The notes under the pieces are model-generated. The model was not told where the DNA came from. It saw only the letters and a list, made by a program, of their open reading frames with translations, and searched no databases. Both the position numbers and the translations under genes were made by a program. This document shows positions 1 to 11,285 of a stretch of 64,000 bases of DNA, piece after piece (within the stretch, counting starts at the first letter, position 1; each line of letters opens with the position of its first letter). Source of the DNA: Gari tellinella (lineage: Eukaryota; Mollusca; Bivalvia; Cardiida; Psammobiidae); assembly GCA_922989275.2 (NCBI GenBank), contig OV277869.1, positions 39,230,189-39,294,188 of the forward strand, written 5' to 3'.

Positions 1-75
1 AGTGCGCGTTTCTAATACTTCGACCTTTTTAGTACCCTTATCAAAGAAACCCACATATGTTTCTCCTGCATTTAG

Positions 76-282
76 CAGGGCTGCCATTTTCCGGATTCTT
101 CCGAAAATTTCGGACTTTTTTCCTTGAAGATGGTAGCTTAAAGCAGGCTGAAAGTAAAGCAGAATGCTCCTTTATGCGCATTATTCTGCTTTACTTTTAA
201 CCTGATTCAAGGAATCGTGCTTGAAAAATGGAGAAAAAAAGGAAATCTTAATATTATTCAATTTCAAATTATGGCAGCCCTT
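76..282. repeat. Family C palindromic MITE, full-length copy
   Basis: The element begins CAGGGCTGCCAT and ends with the inverted ATGGCAGCCCT. Inside is the family C hairpin: AAAGCAGGCTGAAAGTAAAG at 139-158 and its inverted partner around 187-205. Full-length relatives in this window are 1535-2834 (interrupted) and 20529-20783. CAGGG-type ends resemble hAT elements, but no transposase is present. Confidence 0.7.
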
Positions 283-299
283 ATTTAGCCATAAAATCA

Positions 300-835
300 A
301 AGCGGGGGGCTTATGGAATCACCCCGGCGTCGGCGTTGGTTTTTCATGGTTAAAGTTTTGGGGTAAGTGTTGTAATGCACTAATACTTCATGAAATATTT
401 GCATTAGGAAACTGATATTTGGAATGGAGGTGCCCTGTGGGTTGAACATTGATGTTGTGTAGTTAAAATTTGAAAAACAAAGTTTAAATTTAGTCAAAAT
501 TACACCTCTTTTGGACTTAGGTTTTTCGGCTGATTTCTCATGGTTAAAGTTTTGGGGTAAGTGTTGTAATGCACTAATACTACAGGAAATATGTACATTA
601 GGAAGCTGATATTTGGAATGGAGGTTCCCTGTCCTGTGGGTTGAACATTGATATTGCTTAGTTTAACTTGAAAATAAATTTTTATTTAAGTCATAATTTT
701 ACCTGTTGTGGATTTAGAGTTTTGGGACTGACATTTCAAAGTTAGTTATGTAGTAAGTGTTGACATATTTGCATTAGTAAGCTGATATTTGGAATGGAGG
801 TTCCCTGTGGCTTGAATATCAATGTACTGATATAC
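300..835. repeat. Tandem repeat, about 200-bp unit, three copies
   Basis: The block containing TCATGGTTAAAGTTTTGGGG, then TGCACTAATAC, GCATTAGGAA and GATATTTGGAATGGAGG, occurs at about 341, 538 and, more degraded, 735. A further partial copy with the same leader (CACCCCGGCGTCGGCGTTGG) lies in the HECT gene intron at 52370-52490. It is a dispersed unit tandemly amplified here. No coding content was recognised. Confidence 0.65.
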
Positions 836-1100
836 TTTTCTATTGAAAGTTACCTATTTAAGAAAGGTTTCATTAGGCGAGCTTTGCTGTTCTCCGACAG
901 CTCTTGTTTTTAATGTCATGACGTCATTACGTCAACTGACAATTCCATAAACAAAGTCACGACGTTATAACCGTCACCACCAGGTTGTCAATGGTTAGTT
1001 ACGACGTTGAACAATAGTATATTGTACGCAAGCCTTGTATTGACACCCAAGCTGATTTGTGAAATTCAAAAAGGTAAATGTATTCTTATTGAATTATACG
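836..1100. other. Stretch without recognised feature
   Basis: I see only AT-rich sequence with TGACGTCA-like steps around 917-935 and no reading frame of note. Confidence 0.4.
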
Positions 1101-1107
1101 GGGATTA

Positions 1108-1235
1108 CCGTTGGAGCATACAGTTGAGAATACGTTACTCTTTCCCAATCAACGCGTTTATTCTTAAACTATTAACGTCATTGTAAACACTTTGGAGCCG
1201 TGTCTGATAGTGGCCTGGCTCCAAACTGTTTGCTA
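1108..1235. repeat. Degenerate family A MITE
   Basis: ACAGTTGAGAATACGTTACT at about 1120 followed by TTTCCCAATCAACGCGTTTA matches the family A end, and the half stem GGCTCCAAACTGTTTGC closes the segment at about 1215-1232. The second outer arm is missing. Confidence 0.55.
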
Positions 1236-1534
1236 CTCATTAAGAAAATGAGTGTCAGTAATTTCTAAAATCAAATGTCTTCTTTCTTCTTTTTTTTGTT
1301 TACTTTTTATGACAATGCGATTGCGTTTAAAGACATCTCCTGGTGACCTTTTGATCATAAGGCCTTGCCAGACAATTTCCTTGCAAAAATCATGGGTCTT
1401 GTGGACATCTAGGTAGCAAATAACCATTAGAGCTTCTCACGTGAGACCCGACCTTTATATTTGATAGTTTGGTTAGAAATAACCATTGAAAATCACTAGA
1501 GCATGAGTATAATCTGGGCTTCAACAGATAAACT
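1236..1534. repeat. Dispersed repeat, inverted copy at 33780-34010
   Basis: Words such as ACAATTTCCTTGCAAAAA, GGTTAGAAATAACCATT and TAGAGCATGAG reappear in reverse orientation at 33780-34010, just left of the virus-like element. The family is unidentified. Confidence 0.55.
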
Positions 1535-1595
1535 CAGGGCTGCCATTTCTCCGGATTTTCCTTAATCTCCGGATTTTTTCCGAGTTCATGGAAGC

Positions 1596-2646
1596 TTAAG
1601 GTACTTCGCATATGCGCGTAGTTTCCATACGATTGTTATGAAACTTTTCATGAAGAATGATAATAGCCTAAGAAACAATGTGGGTAAATATAGGCAAAAT
1701 TTATCGTGTGGTTTGTCTTTAAGGTCTTTTTTCTGACAAAAACCTAGAATTTTGATGATTCTATTTTTCTTAAAAATGAATAAAGCTAATGACTATAATT
1801 CTCGCCCAATAAGTAGTCCACAACATTCATTACAAGAAAAGCTAAAAACATTTTGAATAAAGGTGTTCAGAAAGATGTTATCAGCTATTTAAATTTTGCA
1901 AAATGCTAAAAAATTGAATTACAAAAAACTGACTCATTCAATGTATATTTGTTTTCATTTTATTCAAATATATGGTTGATGAACTAGTCAGTCTGAAAAA
2001 ATTAAAAAATATTACAGTCAGGATTTGTTGTTATAACATATTTTCTTATTAAAATGTGGGATATTTGTTGTTTAGATACAGTTACCTACCTTAGAATTAA
2101 AACTTTGTCATTAAAATGCATTATTATTTATTCATGGACTTGCATACAAGGTTTATTATATTGTTTGAACATAATTATAATGGGCAATATCGATCTTGAA
2201 AAGGTTAGCGTATTGATAAGCTTCACTGTGTGGCTTTATAGTTCGATCAAATCGTTTACATGTATACCGATTTAATTGACTTGTAAGTCATTAAACTAAA
2301 ACGTACAGGTAAGTTGACATATACTTGGACCGTGAACATCACTAGTACTAATCAACGAAGACTAAACATAACATGTCTCTTGATTACTGCGTTATGGATT
2401 GACAAGTCAATAAATCGGACACTTAAAAAAATATTTGGATCGGATGGGTCTCGAACCTATGACCTTTGGATTGCTAGTCAACCACTATAGTCAACCACTA
2501 TACTAACTGCGCTATGAAGGATTGTACTAATTCGTATCAACATTTCCTTTATATAATTTTTCTAGTATAAACACGTTACGAAAAAAGTCTGTCGTCCAGA
2601 CGCATATCCGCTCGCCCGCAAGACTTCCGGTAGCGAAAGGCCTTAA
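1596..2646. mobile_element. TTAA-flanked non-autonomous element, copy 1
   Basis: The segment starts TTAAGGTACTTCGCATATG, ends GGTAGCGAAAGGCCTTAA, and is about 1.05 kb. Its ends are weakly inverted (TTAAGG...CCTTAA). A second copy lies at 13382-14439 with only scattered differences, so both are relatively young. TTAA duplication is the hallmark of piggyBac-type insertion. No transposase is encoded. A tRNA-like module lies near the right end on the minus strand. Confidence 0.7.
2437..2520 (-). ncRNA. tRNA-like module in TTAA element, copy 1
   Basis: Read on the minus strand it shows a box A-like GCGCAGTTAGTATAGTGG and a box B-like GGTTCGAGACCC. A 14-nt stretch (TATAGTGGTTGACT) is duplicated within the D-arm region, which should prevent normal folding. 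It therefore looks like a tRNA-derived promoter module or pseudogene rather than a working tRNA. Confidence 0.5.
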
Positions 2647-3089
2647 AGCAGACTGAAAGTAAAGCAGAATGCGCCATAAGGCGCATTCTGCTTTACTTAC
2701 AGCCTGCTTTAAGTAGTCGCATGTCAACAAAAGAAGAAAAGGCTATGGAGTAAAGGTACGATTCGTAAATTCGCACTTGAAAAATGCAAATTTTGAAATC
2801 TTAGGATTTTTCATGTTAACTTATGGCAGCCCTGTGAACTGGTTGTGATGCATGCTTTTACAGTACAGTTAAATTCTCACACTATCGAGACAATATGCTG
2901 GTGGTTGTTCAATGGACTGAGGAAATATCTTTAAACGGAAAAGAATAACGTATTCGCCACTATAATTGAAATATGGTTTCAGAGGTTCAATGCAGTGCTC
3001 TCTCATACTCTACAACAACACTCAATGTCAGGCAAATATTGCGAGTGTTGTTCGGAGGGAGTTGTTGTAGGGAGGGAAATTAATACCAT

Positions 3090-3170
3090 TTGAGAGAAAA
3101 CAGTTTGAATGCAGATCAGACGCCGCGTTACGTGACGCCTGATTTGGATTCAAACTGTTTGTCAATCATC
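3090..3170. repeat. Family B palindromic MITE core
   Basis: AAACAGTTTGAATGCAGATC and the inverted GATTTGGATTCAAACTGTTT flank a GACGCCGCGTTACGTGACGCC centre. Flanking GTTCGGAGGGAGTTGTTGTA and GGGAGGGAAATTAA words match other family B copies (20803-21150, 63345-63510). Confidence 0.6.
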
Positions 3171-3510
3171 ATTATATTTCTTCCAAATTGCCAATATATA
3201 ACTGAGAAAAACAGCATACGACAATTTTTAGTAAAAAAGAAGCCGATATTGCAGCGGTAAAAGTGATAGACATAAAGTTTTGTGTGGTTAAAAGCAGCAA
3301 ACATTTTCGGAGGGAAGCGTTGTTCGGATGGCTGTTGAGTGGGGAGGGGAGAGAACAATGCACTATGTAATTTTCCGTACATTGAAACCCCTCAAAACCG
3401 GACATGTGTTGGGACAACATAAATTTCTGGTTTAGAGGGGTTTCCAGTTTAGAAGGGTTTTTTACCCATTACCCCACAGCTTGTTTCTAGTATGGAAGAT
3501 ACACGACAAC

Positions 3511-3580
3511 TTAAAGCAGGTTGAAAGTAAATCAGAACGCGCCTTAAGGTGCATTCTGCTTTACTTTTAACCTGCTTTAA
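3511..3580. repeat. Family C hairpin
   Basis: TTAAAGCAGGTTGAAAGTAA pairs with TTACTTTTAACCTGCTTTAA across a short GCCTTAAGGTGC centre. The two arms are nearly perfect. Confidence 0.7.
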
Positions 3581-3599
3581 GCTACCATCTGCTAGAAAC

Positions 3600-4500
3600 A
3601 AGAACATTTCCTACTAACATTGCATTTGATTTGTTGTTAAACAGACATCACACAAGGAACTGATCTTAACAAGCTTTGCTCTCGATCCAATCCTATTCAG
3701 ATGTTGTAAAATTATTATCTCATGTACAATAATATTATGTAGCAAATTTATGGAATAAAATATACTCTAGTAGAATAATTATAGTAGTTATCTTTGATGA
3801 TACATATTCATGAATGTATTTTCTTAGTGTAGGAATAAATCAAAAGCGTATTTATGGTGAAATGGGTTAAGATAAAGAAGGGTTGAAAACGGGAACAAAG
3901 TTTTTGTCCGTTATAAAGAGACTTGGTATTTAGTGGTTCCGATTTGGAGGGGTTCCGCTGTATACGTTAGTATTTTTAACTTTTACAGTATGACCTCTAT
4001 TCAACAAGTAACCCATAAAGGAGATCATAGTAACATTGGTGTGCTTTATGCAGGAAAACTAATAAGTGTTTCTTCTGACTTGTTGACCAACGTTATTTTT
4101 AGATAAGAACATTCTATAACTTTAAAAGGGGTGAGTTTTCTCTACAGCCAGTTAGAGATACGGATAGCTGTAATTTAACGGCGTAATGTACAATAGAGGA
4201 TACAATATTCTTTCTGTTTAAACGCAAACGCAATGCACTAAACTGTGGAAATTTACTTTAAAAATAGCATTAAAGTCTCGTGCTGCACGAGGATCATACT
4301 TATCTCAAGTAGGAAAGTGAACGATTATATATTCGATGTTACCTTGCTTACCTATTTACCATTATTAACTATTCTGTTCTTAAAATAACTCGGACAAGTC
4401 AGAAAAATCGGACAAGTTATTGAGAGAAGTTTCCAAAAAGCCTGAGACTTTCTGAATTACGTCCTTCCCTCATGAAGCTATTATTTTATTAAGCACCGTC
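3600..4500. other. Stretch without recognised gene
   Basis: The sequence is AT-rich and non-coding. I see no convincing exon, RNA gene or boundary here. Confidence 0.4.
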
Positions 4501-4507
4501 ACGGGGT

Positions 4508-4755
4508 ACAGTGGAGAATCTGTTATTCTTTCCCGTTTAAACGCAAACGTACGCAAACGCAAAACACTAAAACGTAGAAAAATACAACTTTTTGACAATT
4601 CTGATAATTCATCTTTATCTTGGTGGCAAACAGTTTGGAGCCTGATCAGACGCCGGGTTAGCCGGCGTCTGATCTGGCTCCAAACTGTTTGCAGTGAAAA
4701 TAATAGTTTTAGCGTAAACGCGTTTATTGGGAAAGAATAACGTTTTCTCCACAGT
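4508..4755. repeat. Family A MITE, complete
   Basis: The outer ends are ACAGTGGAGAATCTGTTATT and the inverted AACGTTTTCTCCACAGT. The core is a 66-bp hairpin at 4626-4692 (GCAAACAGTTTGGAGCCTGA and its inverse TGGCTCCAAACTGTTTGC) around GACGCCGGGTTAGCCGGCGTC. TTTCCC and GGGAAAG words repeat just inside each end. Confidence 0.75.
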
Positions 4756-5645
4756 AACTTTCTTTGATACGTGCAGCCACATTTTTTTCCCTGTCATAGT
4801 ACCTGTAAAAAAGTATCGTATGTGGCTTTTACATGTAGTTTTAGCAACAATTTCATAGTATTAACTAAAATTTACTGTAATTGAGTACATGAGCTATGAT
4901 AAAACATTGAGAAATACATAGAGATGTATAGGGACGACCTTCTAGACACCATATTTCTCTACCTAAAACATGCACCTCTCCCACGTGCGACACATGAATT
5001 GACCCCCCGTGCGACACAACACTTTTCTGGCAATAATAGGCTTAACTAGACTTATTGTTTTCATGAAATCAGCCTGAATGTATCGTATAACAGCGTAGTC
5101 TTTCATTGCGTATAAAATATTTGAAAAGAGCTCTTTGAAAGCAAAGAAAAACGCCAAAACTAAGGTTGATTATGTCTTAGAGCTGTGACCACGAACAATG
5201 TGCTTAAGTGTTTGAAACACCAGGACACTCTGTGTTATGACATTGGTTAGCTGGCAATTGATAAATGATTGCTGTGTTCCGTGCGCTATAGTATTTACAA
5301 CTAGCAGTTCTGTAAAAGACAAAATATTCGTTTTTGCTCACCGAGTGTCGATTTTCCCAGTACAATCACAGACCCCTCACGCGACACATCACAGTACCCC
5401 CGTAATTGGCGTTCTACATGGTGTTTATGCGGGACTAGGGTTCAAAGGGTTAATCTTTGTGCCGTTTGTCAACACTGAATACAAACTTGTTTTTGTTTCA
5501 ACGATATCTCATTGTAAGTCTACAGATAGGAGGAGACGACTGGCGAGATGCTTACCAGTGGTACCGGCTTGCTAATCGGCTTGGGGTTGGAACAGGGGTG
5601 TCACCATAGGTACTTGACACATAGATTTATATCTATTACCAAAAA

Positions 5646-6090
5646 AAAAAATGTTTATGCCCCCGCACGACTTAGTCGGGGCATATTGTTTTTGGTCTGT
5701 CTGTCTGTTTGTCTGTATACAACTTTAACCTTGGCCATAACTTTTTAATTACTTAAGATACAGACTTTATATTTGGTATGTGTACTCACCTCAAGAAGCT
5801 CTTGAGCTCAGTAATATTTGGGTCATGTCCGACAAAGGTCAAGGTCATTTAGAGGTCATTTAGCGGGAAATCTGGTGGAAAGGGAGATAACTCATCCTAT
5901 ATTATGTCAAGTGACTAAGAATGAATAGGAAGGGAGATAACTCATCCTAACTGTCCATGACTCTTTGATCATGTGATCATTTCTAAATTTAGAAATTAGT
6001 CCTCAATATGACTCTTGACAAACCTTGTTGTGACGACGACGTCATCATGACATCTATATGATGTCATGATGCTATGGTGATGATGCATTT
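5646..6090. repeat. Bivalve-type dispersed repeat (GTCGGGGCATATTGTTTTTGG)
   Basis: GCACGACTTAGTCGGGGCAT followed by TTTTTGGTCTGTCTGTCTG and ACTTTAACCTTGGCCATAAC recurs at about 13037-13125 and 63025-63300. The sequence includes the GGAAAGGGAGATAACTCATC motif twice. I know similar families from bivalve genomes; no protein is encoded. Confidence 0.6.
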
Positions 6091-6489
6091 GAATAAGCTA
6101 GAAAAAGCTTGTTTCTTTGTACATTTTCATCACAAGAACAGCAAGGAGCAAGCTTGTTTTGGATAGAATTTACTTTGCCGGTCCCCACGTTCTCCCTTAC
6201 CAACTATGGAGCGCATTCGTTGCCAAAAATCCAGACATGCAATCACCCAGTTTTCAATTATTGTTTGGCCAAAAACGATATGTATTTGTATAAATGTCGT
6301 TTAGAATCATGCAAACTTAACATGTAAATGTCTGTTTACATGTGTATACTGTATTCCATAAAAAGGTATTTATAGTTTATACTTTAAACACTTGCAATTC
6401 TTTCATGTAAAGCTGTTAACAAGGGAACCAAAATCCACGATTTCATGTTACTTTCTAAGACAGAACTATAATAACCAACATTTGAAATA

Positions 6490-7757
6490 AACAGTTTCCG
6501 CCTGCATTGGCGTAGCTTCCTATTAGGCAAGTAGGCACGTGCCTACACTTTTTTTTTAAAAGTCCAAAAAATAAAAAATGCTAAAAATGCAGAAAAAGCA
6601 ATAAGATTGACATCTAAGGGGGGTTAGGGGTGAACCCCAATTATTTTAACATAGAGTCATGTAACATTGTTAGTATTTTGCCATTATCAAACGCGGGAAA
6701 AGACCTCAGAACGCATCTAGAGGCTATCTAGGAATAAAAATTTCCCGGGGGCGCATACCCCCGGACCCCCCTAGTAAGAAAGTGTACACTTATTAATTGG
6801 TCTAATCACCCCGTTGGCACGCATGTACATTAGTACACGTAGCTGCCTTTATGCAAAAACACACGCTACTGCGTACACACTGTCCTCATACTTGCGACAA
6901 TTTAAAAAGTATAAAATGCAATAAAATAGGAATAGGATGGTGTTAAAGTCTAACTTAGAGATTAATGGAAGACAACCTGTCAACAATTACATTATATTAA
7001 CATGGAACAGACAATTTATGTTATTTTCAGCCGACTTTTTATGGCAGAATTTTACCTGTCTTGAACGCGCAAAACCTCCTCAGAACAAGCCAGATGCCAT
7101 CTAGGAATCAACCCCCTCCCAATCCCCTCTTAAATAGTAAGAGTGCGTTCCATAAATTGGTATAGTTACTTTGGACTTCCTACGGGCTTGTAGTGTGCTC
7201 GATCAACTTGTCCCGAAAAGAAAGTTACGTCCATATAATTTCAAGTAGCGAGATTACGGTATCAGACCGTATGATATACATGTACTAATTGAAGTGGGGT
7301 TGTTGGTTTTTTTTTTTTAAAAATTGTCTGGTTTTTTAAGCTTTTCATTTCATTAATTCTTCATATAAATGTCTCCCCAGACCCTCGTCAAATTCGTCTC
7401 CAGTGTTGTAGAACTCAATTTTTTCCGGGGAGCATGCCCCCGGACCCCCTAGAAAATGTAGTGAGTAGCGAGTCTGTTAATGAAAAAATTACGGTATCAG
7501 ACCCTATGATATACTGATTAACGTGGGGATTGGTTGTTGGGGTTTTTTTCCTAGAAAAATATGCAGACATATTCTTTTGCAAAAAAATAAATTTGTCTGG
7601 TTTTTGAAGCTTTTCATTTCATTAATTCTTCATATAAATGTCTCCCCAGACCCTCCTTAAATGCGTCTCCAGTATTGTAGAACTCAAAATTTTCCCGGGG
7701 GAGTATGCCCCCGGACCCCCCTTAGAAAGGGTATGCCTACACTTTCATTTTGGTCAA
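6490..7757. repeat. hAT-like non-autonomous element (GGCGTAGCTT ends)
   Basis: The left end TTGGCGTAGCTTCC and right end GGTCAAGCTACGCCCCTG are inverted. GCCTACACTTT occurs just inside each end. Internally a C-rich unit, roughly GGGGGCGCATACCCCCGGAC, repeats at about 6747, 7424 and 7697. Ends of this kind are typical of hAT relatives. No transposase reading frame is present. Confidence 0.5.
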
Positions 7758-8032
7758 GCTACGCCCCTGGCCTGGAAGAATTGAAAGTACGCTTTGCGAA
7801 AGACGTTTCACCTTTTGCAAACAGACACCATACAATGAACTTCGGATATTCGCCAATGTACAACGGACAATGTAGAAAGTGTAACAAATGAGTCACGAGG
7901 GCGTGTCTTAGCTACATAAGCCCCTCCTTCGACGCGTCAATTTTCCTTCGTGAAGTTTCGGTAAATTCTAGATTAGATTATGACGTCGTTTTTAAATACA
8001 TATTACGTAACATTTACGTCATAATTATGGAA

Positions 8033-8240
8033 TGTATAAACAGAGCTCCAGGTTGAATGGGGGGAGTAACTCAAAACGAATAAAGTCTTTATTTCTGCAT
8101 TAAACCATGTGGTGTCACTACTCATTAGAATCGACTCTCCGAGACGATTCAGGTGGGTGGTTACATCAAGGGATTTGGTGCTGAAATGTGTATGAATGTT
8201 GGATTTGTTCAGTTTACTTCCTCTTATCTGGAGCCCTGGT
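8033..8240. repeat. Family D MITE
   Basis: ACTACTCATTAGAATCGACT and the inverted AGACGATTC form the central hairpin at 8117-8147. CTTATCTGGAGCCCTGG at about 8225 is the right end, matching the complete copy at 59784-59965. Confidence 0.6.
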
Positions 8241-8454
8241 ATAAAACTATGTGTAGCCGTTTTCCCTTATATTGTTTACTTTTGTTGTTCAATGTTACTT
8301 TGAGTTATAATTATAATGCTAATGTTTCTCACTATCCGTGGGACTTATGCATATGTAAATAAAAGTTGAAAGTTGAAAGGTATTTCCTAGAACGTATGCC
8401 AATAACTCTGAGGTGTTCCGAGTGACTATAATTCTGCTTTACTTTCAACCTGCT

Positions 8455-8987
8455 TTAAAGGGACTCGCAACCGGATGGTGTTCTTGTCAAAATAAAATAA
8501 AATACTCAAATAAAAGCAAATTTGTGGCATTATTTGGCTTTTGACATTAAAAACATATGATCAGTCCAAAAAACGTCTCAAGAATCGTCACCGAATCTTA
8601 GTTTTTTTTAGATATTTTCCATCTTTTTTCCATAGCGTTAGCTAACGGTATAGTTGTTGTTGTTGCTTCTCTACACGGGGTCAGACATAAACCCGAGCCG
8701 AATAATGTTCTATTAATAGCTATCATTGAAGTACGTTAATTCGCTACCATATATATAGAGAGCGTCCGTAGCCGAGGGCGTAGAGGCGATGCCTCATTTT
8801 TCATTTTTGTCTCCGCATGGATGGTCACGGGTTCGAATCCCACCAGAGCCTCTTCTTTTTTTTTTTGGAAATGCATTTTTAACAGAATTTATTATCCTAA
8901 ACTAAATTTTACCCATTTATATAAGCACTTGACCTATATTTACAAATTACTATTTTTAATGCTTGATCCGGTTGCGAGCCTCTTTAA
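8455..8987. mobile_element. TTAA-flanked element with CTCGCAACCGGAT inverted ends
   Basis: The left end TTAAAGGGACTCGCAACCGG and right end ATCCGGTTGCGAGCCTCTTT with AA give about 20-bp inverted repeats, flanked by duplicated TTAA. The element is 533 bp, non-coding, and carries a tRNA-like module at 8758-8852. A reverse-orientation partial relative lies at 12370-12666. Another end of this type is visible at 33109 (TTAAAGAGGTTTGGAACCAG). Confidence 0.7.
8758..8852 (+). ncRNA. tRNA-like sequence with long variable arm in TTAA element
   Basis: GTAGCCGAGGGCGTAGAGGC resembles a class II (Leu/Ser-like) D-arm, and GGGTTCGAATCCC is a perfect T-arm/box B. The middle (CTCATTTTTCATTTTTGTCT) does not make a standard anticodon arm, and a T tract follows (8855-8866), as in RNA polymerase III units. 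It is most likely a tRNA-derived SINE-like module captured by, or used by, the element. Confidence 0.5.
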
Positions 8988-9123
8988 GTAGTCACCTATT
9001 TTCAATACTAGAAATAGGCTATCAGGTAAAGGGTTAATGTTACTAAGTCTTCACAGGTACACTGTTTCAAAGGACCCATAGATGCACCAATAGGGTTCAA
9101 ATGGTTAAAGAAGCTGAGCCCAC

Positions 9124-9202
9124 CTTAAAGCAGGATAAAAGTAAAGCAGTTAATCAAAAGCTGCCACAGGAGATTTCTGCTTTACTTTTATCTTGCTGTA
9201 AG
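9124..9202. repeat. Family C hairpin
   Basis: CTTAAAGCAGGATAAAAGTA pairs with TACTTTTATCTTGCTGTAAG. The centre (AAAGCTGCCACAGG) differs from other copies. Confidence 0.6.
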
Positions 9203-9344
9203 CAACCACTTTAACCATTTCACACATAGATGCACATGTTGGCAGTTTTTTTTAATTATTCCTATTACAAATTTAATGCATGTACCTTTTCATACTTCTA
9301 CAAATATTATCCTGATAAAGAGTCATTGGAAACCTTGAGTCGTT

Positions 9345-9560
9345 TAATAAAACTTTGTACGACGAATGTTGTCGTAAGTCAGATTATAAAAGTCTTAATT
9401 ATTATTTATTTCTCAATCTAATCCTGTTTTGTAACATCTTTTTGGAATCGTCTTGAAAATGTCACAAGACAGGATTAAATAGAGAAATCAGAAATTAAAT
9501 GTATTTTAAAGTTTTGACTTACGACAACAATGTTTATGAAACGGGCCCCTGCCCTGCATC
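9345..9560. repeat. Palindromic MITE (GTCGTAAGTCAGATT type)
   Basis: GTTGTCGTAAGTCAGATTAT at 9368 and the inverted TTGACTTACGACAACA at about 9515, with CAATCTAATCCTG / CAGGATTAAAT inside, form a long imperfect hairpin. A second copy lies at 23600-23775. Confidence 0.6.
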
Positions 9561-9577
9561 TGGGCAGATGGATGTTT

Positions 9578-9760
9578 ACAGCAGGCACATGTAAAGCAGA
9601 AAAGCTCTTTCAGGAACTATCTGCTTTACCTCAGTCTGCTTAACCTATTACCCCACAGCCTGTTTCTAGTATTGAAGACACGTGACCACTTAAAGCAGGT
9701 TGAAAGTAAAGCAGAATGTGCCTTAAGGCACATTCTGCTTTACTTTCAGCCTGCTTTAAG
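9578..9760. repeat. Two adjacent family C hairpins
   Basis: The first (about 9581-9648) has the AGCAGAAAAGCTC type centre. The second (9689-9760) is a near-perfect hairpin from TTAAAGCAGGTTGAAAGTAA to TTACTTTCAGCCTGCTTTAA. Confidence 0.65.
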
Positions 9761-9920
9761 CTACAGTCTGCTAGGAAATAGAAAACATTTCTTATGATAC
9801 ATATTCATGGCTGTAAAAATTGGAATTAATTCTTTAGTGGATGAATAAATGAAAGGCGTAAAAAGGTGTATTTATGGGGTAATGGGTTAAGCAAGCACCT
9901 GTCTGTCAAACTGGCTACAT

Positions 9921-10157
9921 ACAGTGGAGAAAACGTTATTCTTTCCCAATAAACGCGTTTACGCTAAAACTATTATTTCTATTGCAAACAGTTTGGAGCC
10001 AGATCAGACGCTGGGTAACCCGGCGTCTGATCAGGCTCCAAACTGTTTGTCACCAATATAAACATGAATTATCAGAATTGTCCAAAAGTTGCACTTTTCT
10101 ATGTTTTAGTGTTTTGCGGTTCGTTTAAACGGGAAAGAATAACGTATTCTCCACTGT
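9921..10157. repeat. Family A MITE, complete
   Basis: ACAGTGGAGAAAACGTTATT and the inverted AATAACGTATTCTCCACTGT are the ends. The hairpin core at 9984-10049 is centred on GACGCTGGGTAACCCGGCGTC. Confidence 0.75.
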
Positions 10158-10159
10158 AA

Positions 10160-11285
10160 AATCATAGGGCTAGGTAAACCCCCGGCGAACGATTCCGGTA
10201 AGATCCGATTTAGTTTACTCCGCCCAAATTAATATTCGTAGTATTCCGTAAAAATTCCTTATAAGGTCATAGCAAAATTCGCTAGTTTTGCATTTGGAGA
10301 AATGTAATTCTCGACTTGCAAAAGTCAACTGTACACTGGAGAAATGTCAATGTCGGTCGTCAATCCGCAACTTTCGGTTTATATCTGTGTTCAAGTTTAT
10401 TGAAAACAGATGATTTCAGTTGGATTTTCGGATGCAGTTCTTTGCTTGTGACGGTTTGAGGAATTTCATTCTGATCTGTAGGATTAATTTGTCAATTTCA
10501 TGAAATGTAAAGCGGGTGTTTGCTTTGAACAAAGCAGAAAGTCAATTCTAAAAATAGCATTGTATGGTCATGACTAACTTATGGACAAGTCACATTTATA
10601 TTTTGTACAGTCGGGTTTGTATTTTATACAAACTACAAAATAGATGTTAGCATCTACATGTCTAGATTATTGGCAACGATTGCGCTCCATAACCAACAGG
10701 TCGTCATGCAAGAGTACAATTTTATCTTTCGTTACGAAGCGACCATTGGGGTTCGGGGGCGCTAGCCCCTGATTATTCTTTTAAAAAAGAACGCAAAGTC
10801 CGATTTTGAGGTCAAAATCCTGTTATTTTCTAAAATAGCATATTTCTTTATAAAAAGGAAAATGTCATTATTTCCCGGACTTTTTGGGGACCGGAAAAGT
10901 AAAGGCGTTCCCTTGTTTCATCACAAGAACAGCAAGGAGTACAATCATAACCTGCTGTATGATTTTACTTGAAAGCCAAACGAATACAGTGCAGTGACAA
11001 AACACCTCGGGGGCATTTGTCACTGCACTGTGACATCATTCTTGTTTTTTTACTAGACTTCTATTACCGTACGAAGATAAGGTATACAATGGGATCCAAC
11101 AGGTAGTATTACCGATCGACTTAAATTGATGATAAAATAGACTAGTTCGCCGATATTCTCGTGTGGTATCCTCGGGAAATAATTAATTTATCAATATCCA
11201 CTTTTTATTTCATCAAAGTCCGTCAAATAACGTCACAGTACGTGCAATTATAACGAAAATGTGCATCAAAAAGTAGTTTGGGTTA
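10160..11285. other. Stretch without recognised gene
   Basis: No convincing exon was found. A segment at about 10958-11055 (GAAAGCCAAACGAATAC, CAAAACACCTCGGGGGCATT) is a dispersed repeat with a near copy at 56705-56785, next to the AGTCATTACGCGTAATGACT element. Confidence 0.45.

Larger units (their letters stand above)
1535..2834. repeat. Family C MITE interrupted by a TTAA-flanked element
   Basis: CAGGGCTGCCATTTCTCCGG at 1535 and the inverted ATGGCAGCCCTG ending at 2834 are the MITE termini. The MITE is split at the TTAA of its left stem (AGCTTAA at 1594-1599) and resumes at TTAAAGCAGACTGAAAG (2643). The uninterrupted relative at 20529-20783, in opposite orientation, shows GCTTTAAGCTAC at this site and so serves as a paralogous empty site. 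Confidence 0.75.
8418..9000. repeat. Family C hairpin split by a TTAA-flanked element
   Basis: ATTCTGCTTTACTTTCAACC then CTGCTTTAA (8430-8458) is the right arm of family C. Its usual continuation TTAAGTAGTC appears only at 8984-8993, after the insertion. The left arm is largely lost. Confidence 0.6.
6126..10940. repeat. Candidate nested insertion bounded by 23-bp direct repeats
   Basis: TTCATCACAAGAACAGCAAG plus GAG occurs at 6126-6148 and again at 10918-10940. Immediately inside, TTTACTTTGCCGGTCCCC (6170-6187) and an inverted GGGGACCGGAAAAGTAAAGG (about 10888-10907) form short inverted repeats. This could be an element with long target duplication, or two copies of one dispersed repeat. Confidence 0.35.

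Noticed and set aside
5237..5575. 112-codon open frame overlapping the broken IFI27-like exon
   Set aside because: Frame does not match the exon's frame and the composition looks random.
8758..8852. Functional tRNA gene
   Set aside because: Box A and B are good, but the anticodon arm does not fold normally; better explained as a tRNA-derived module.
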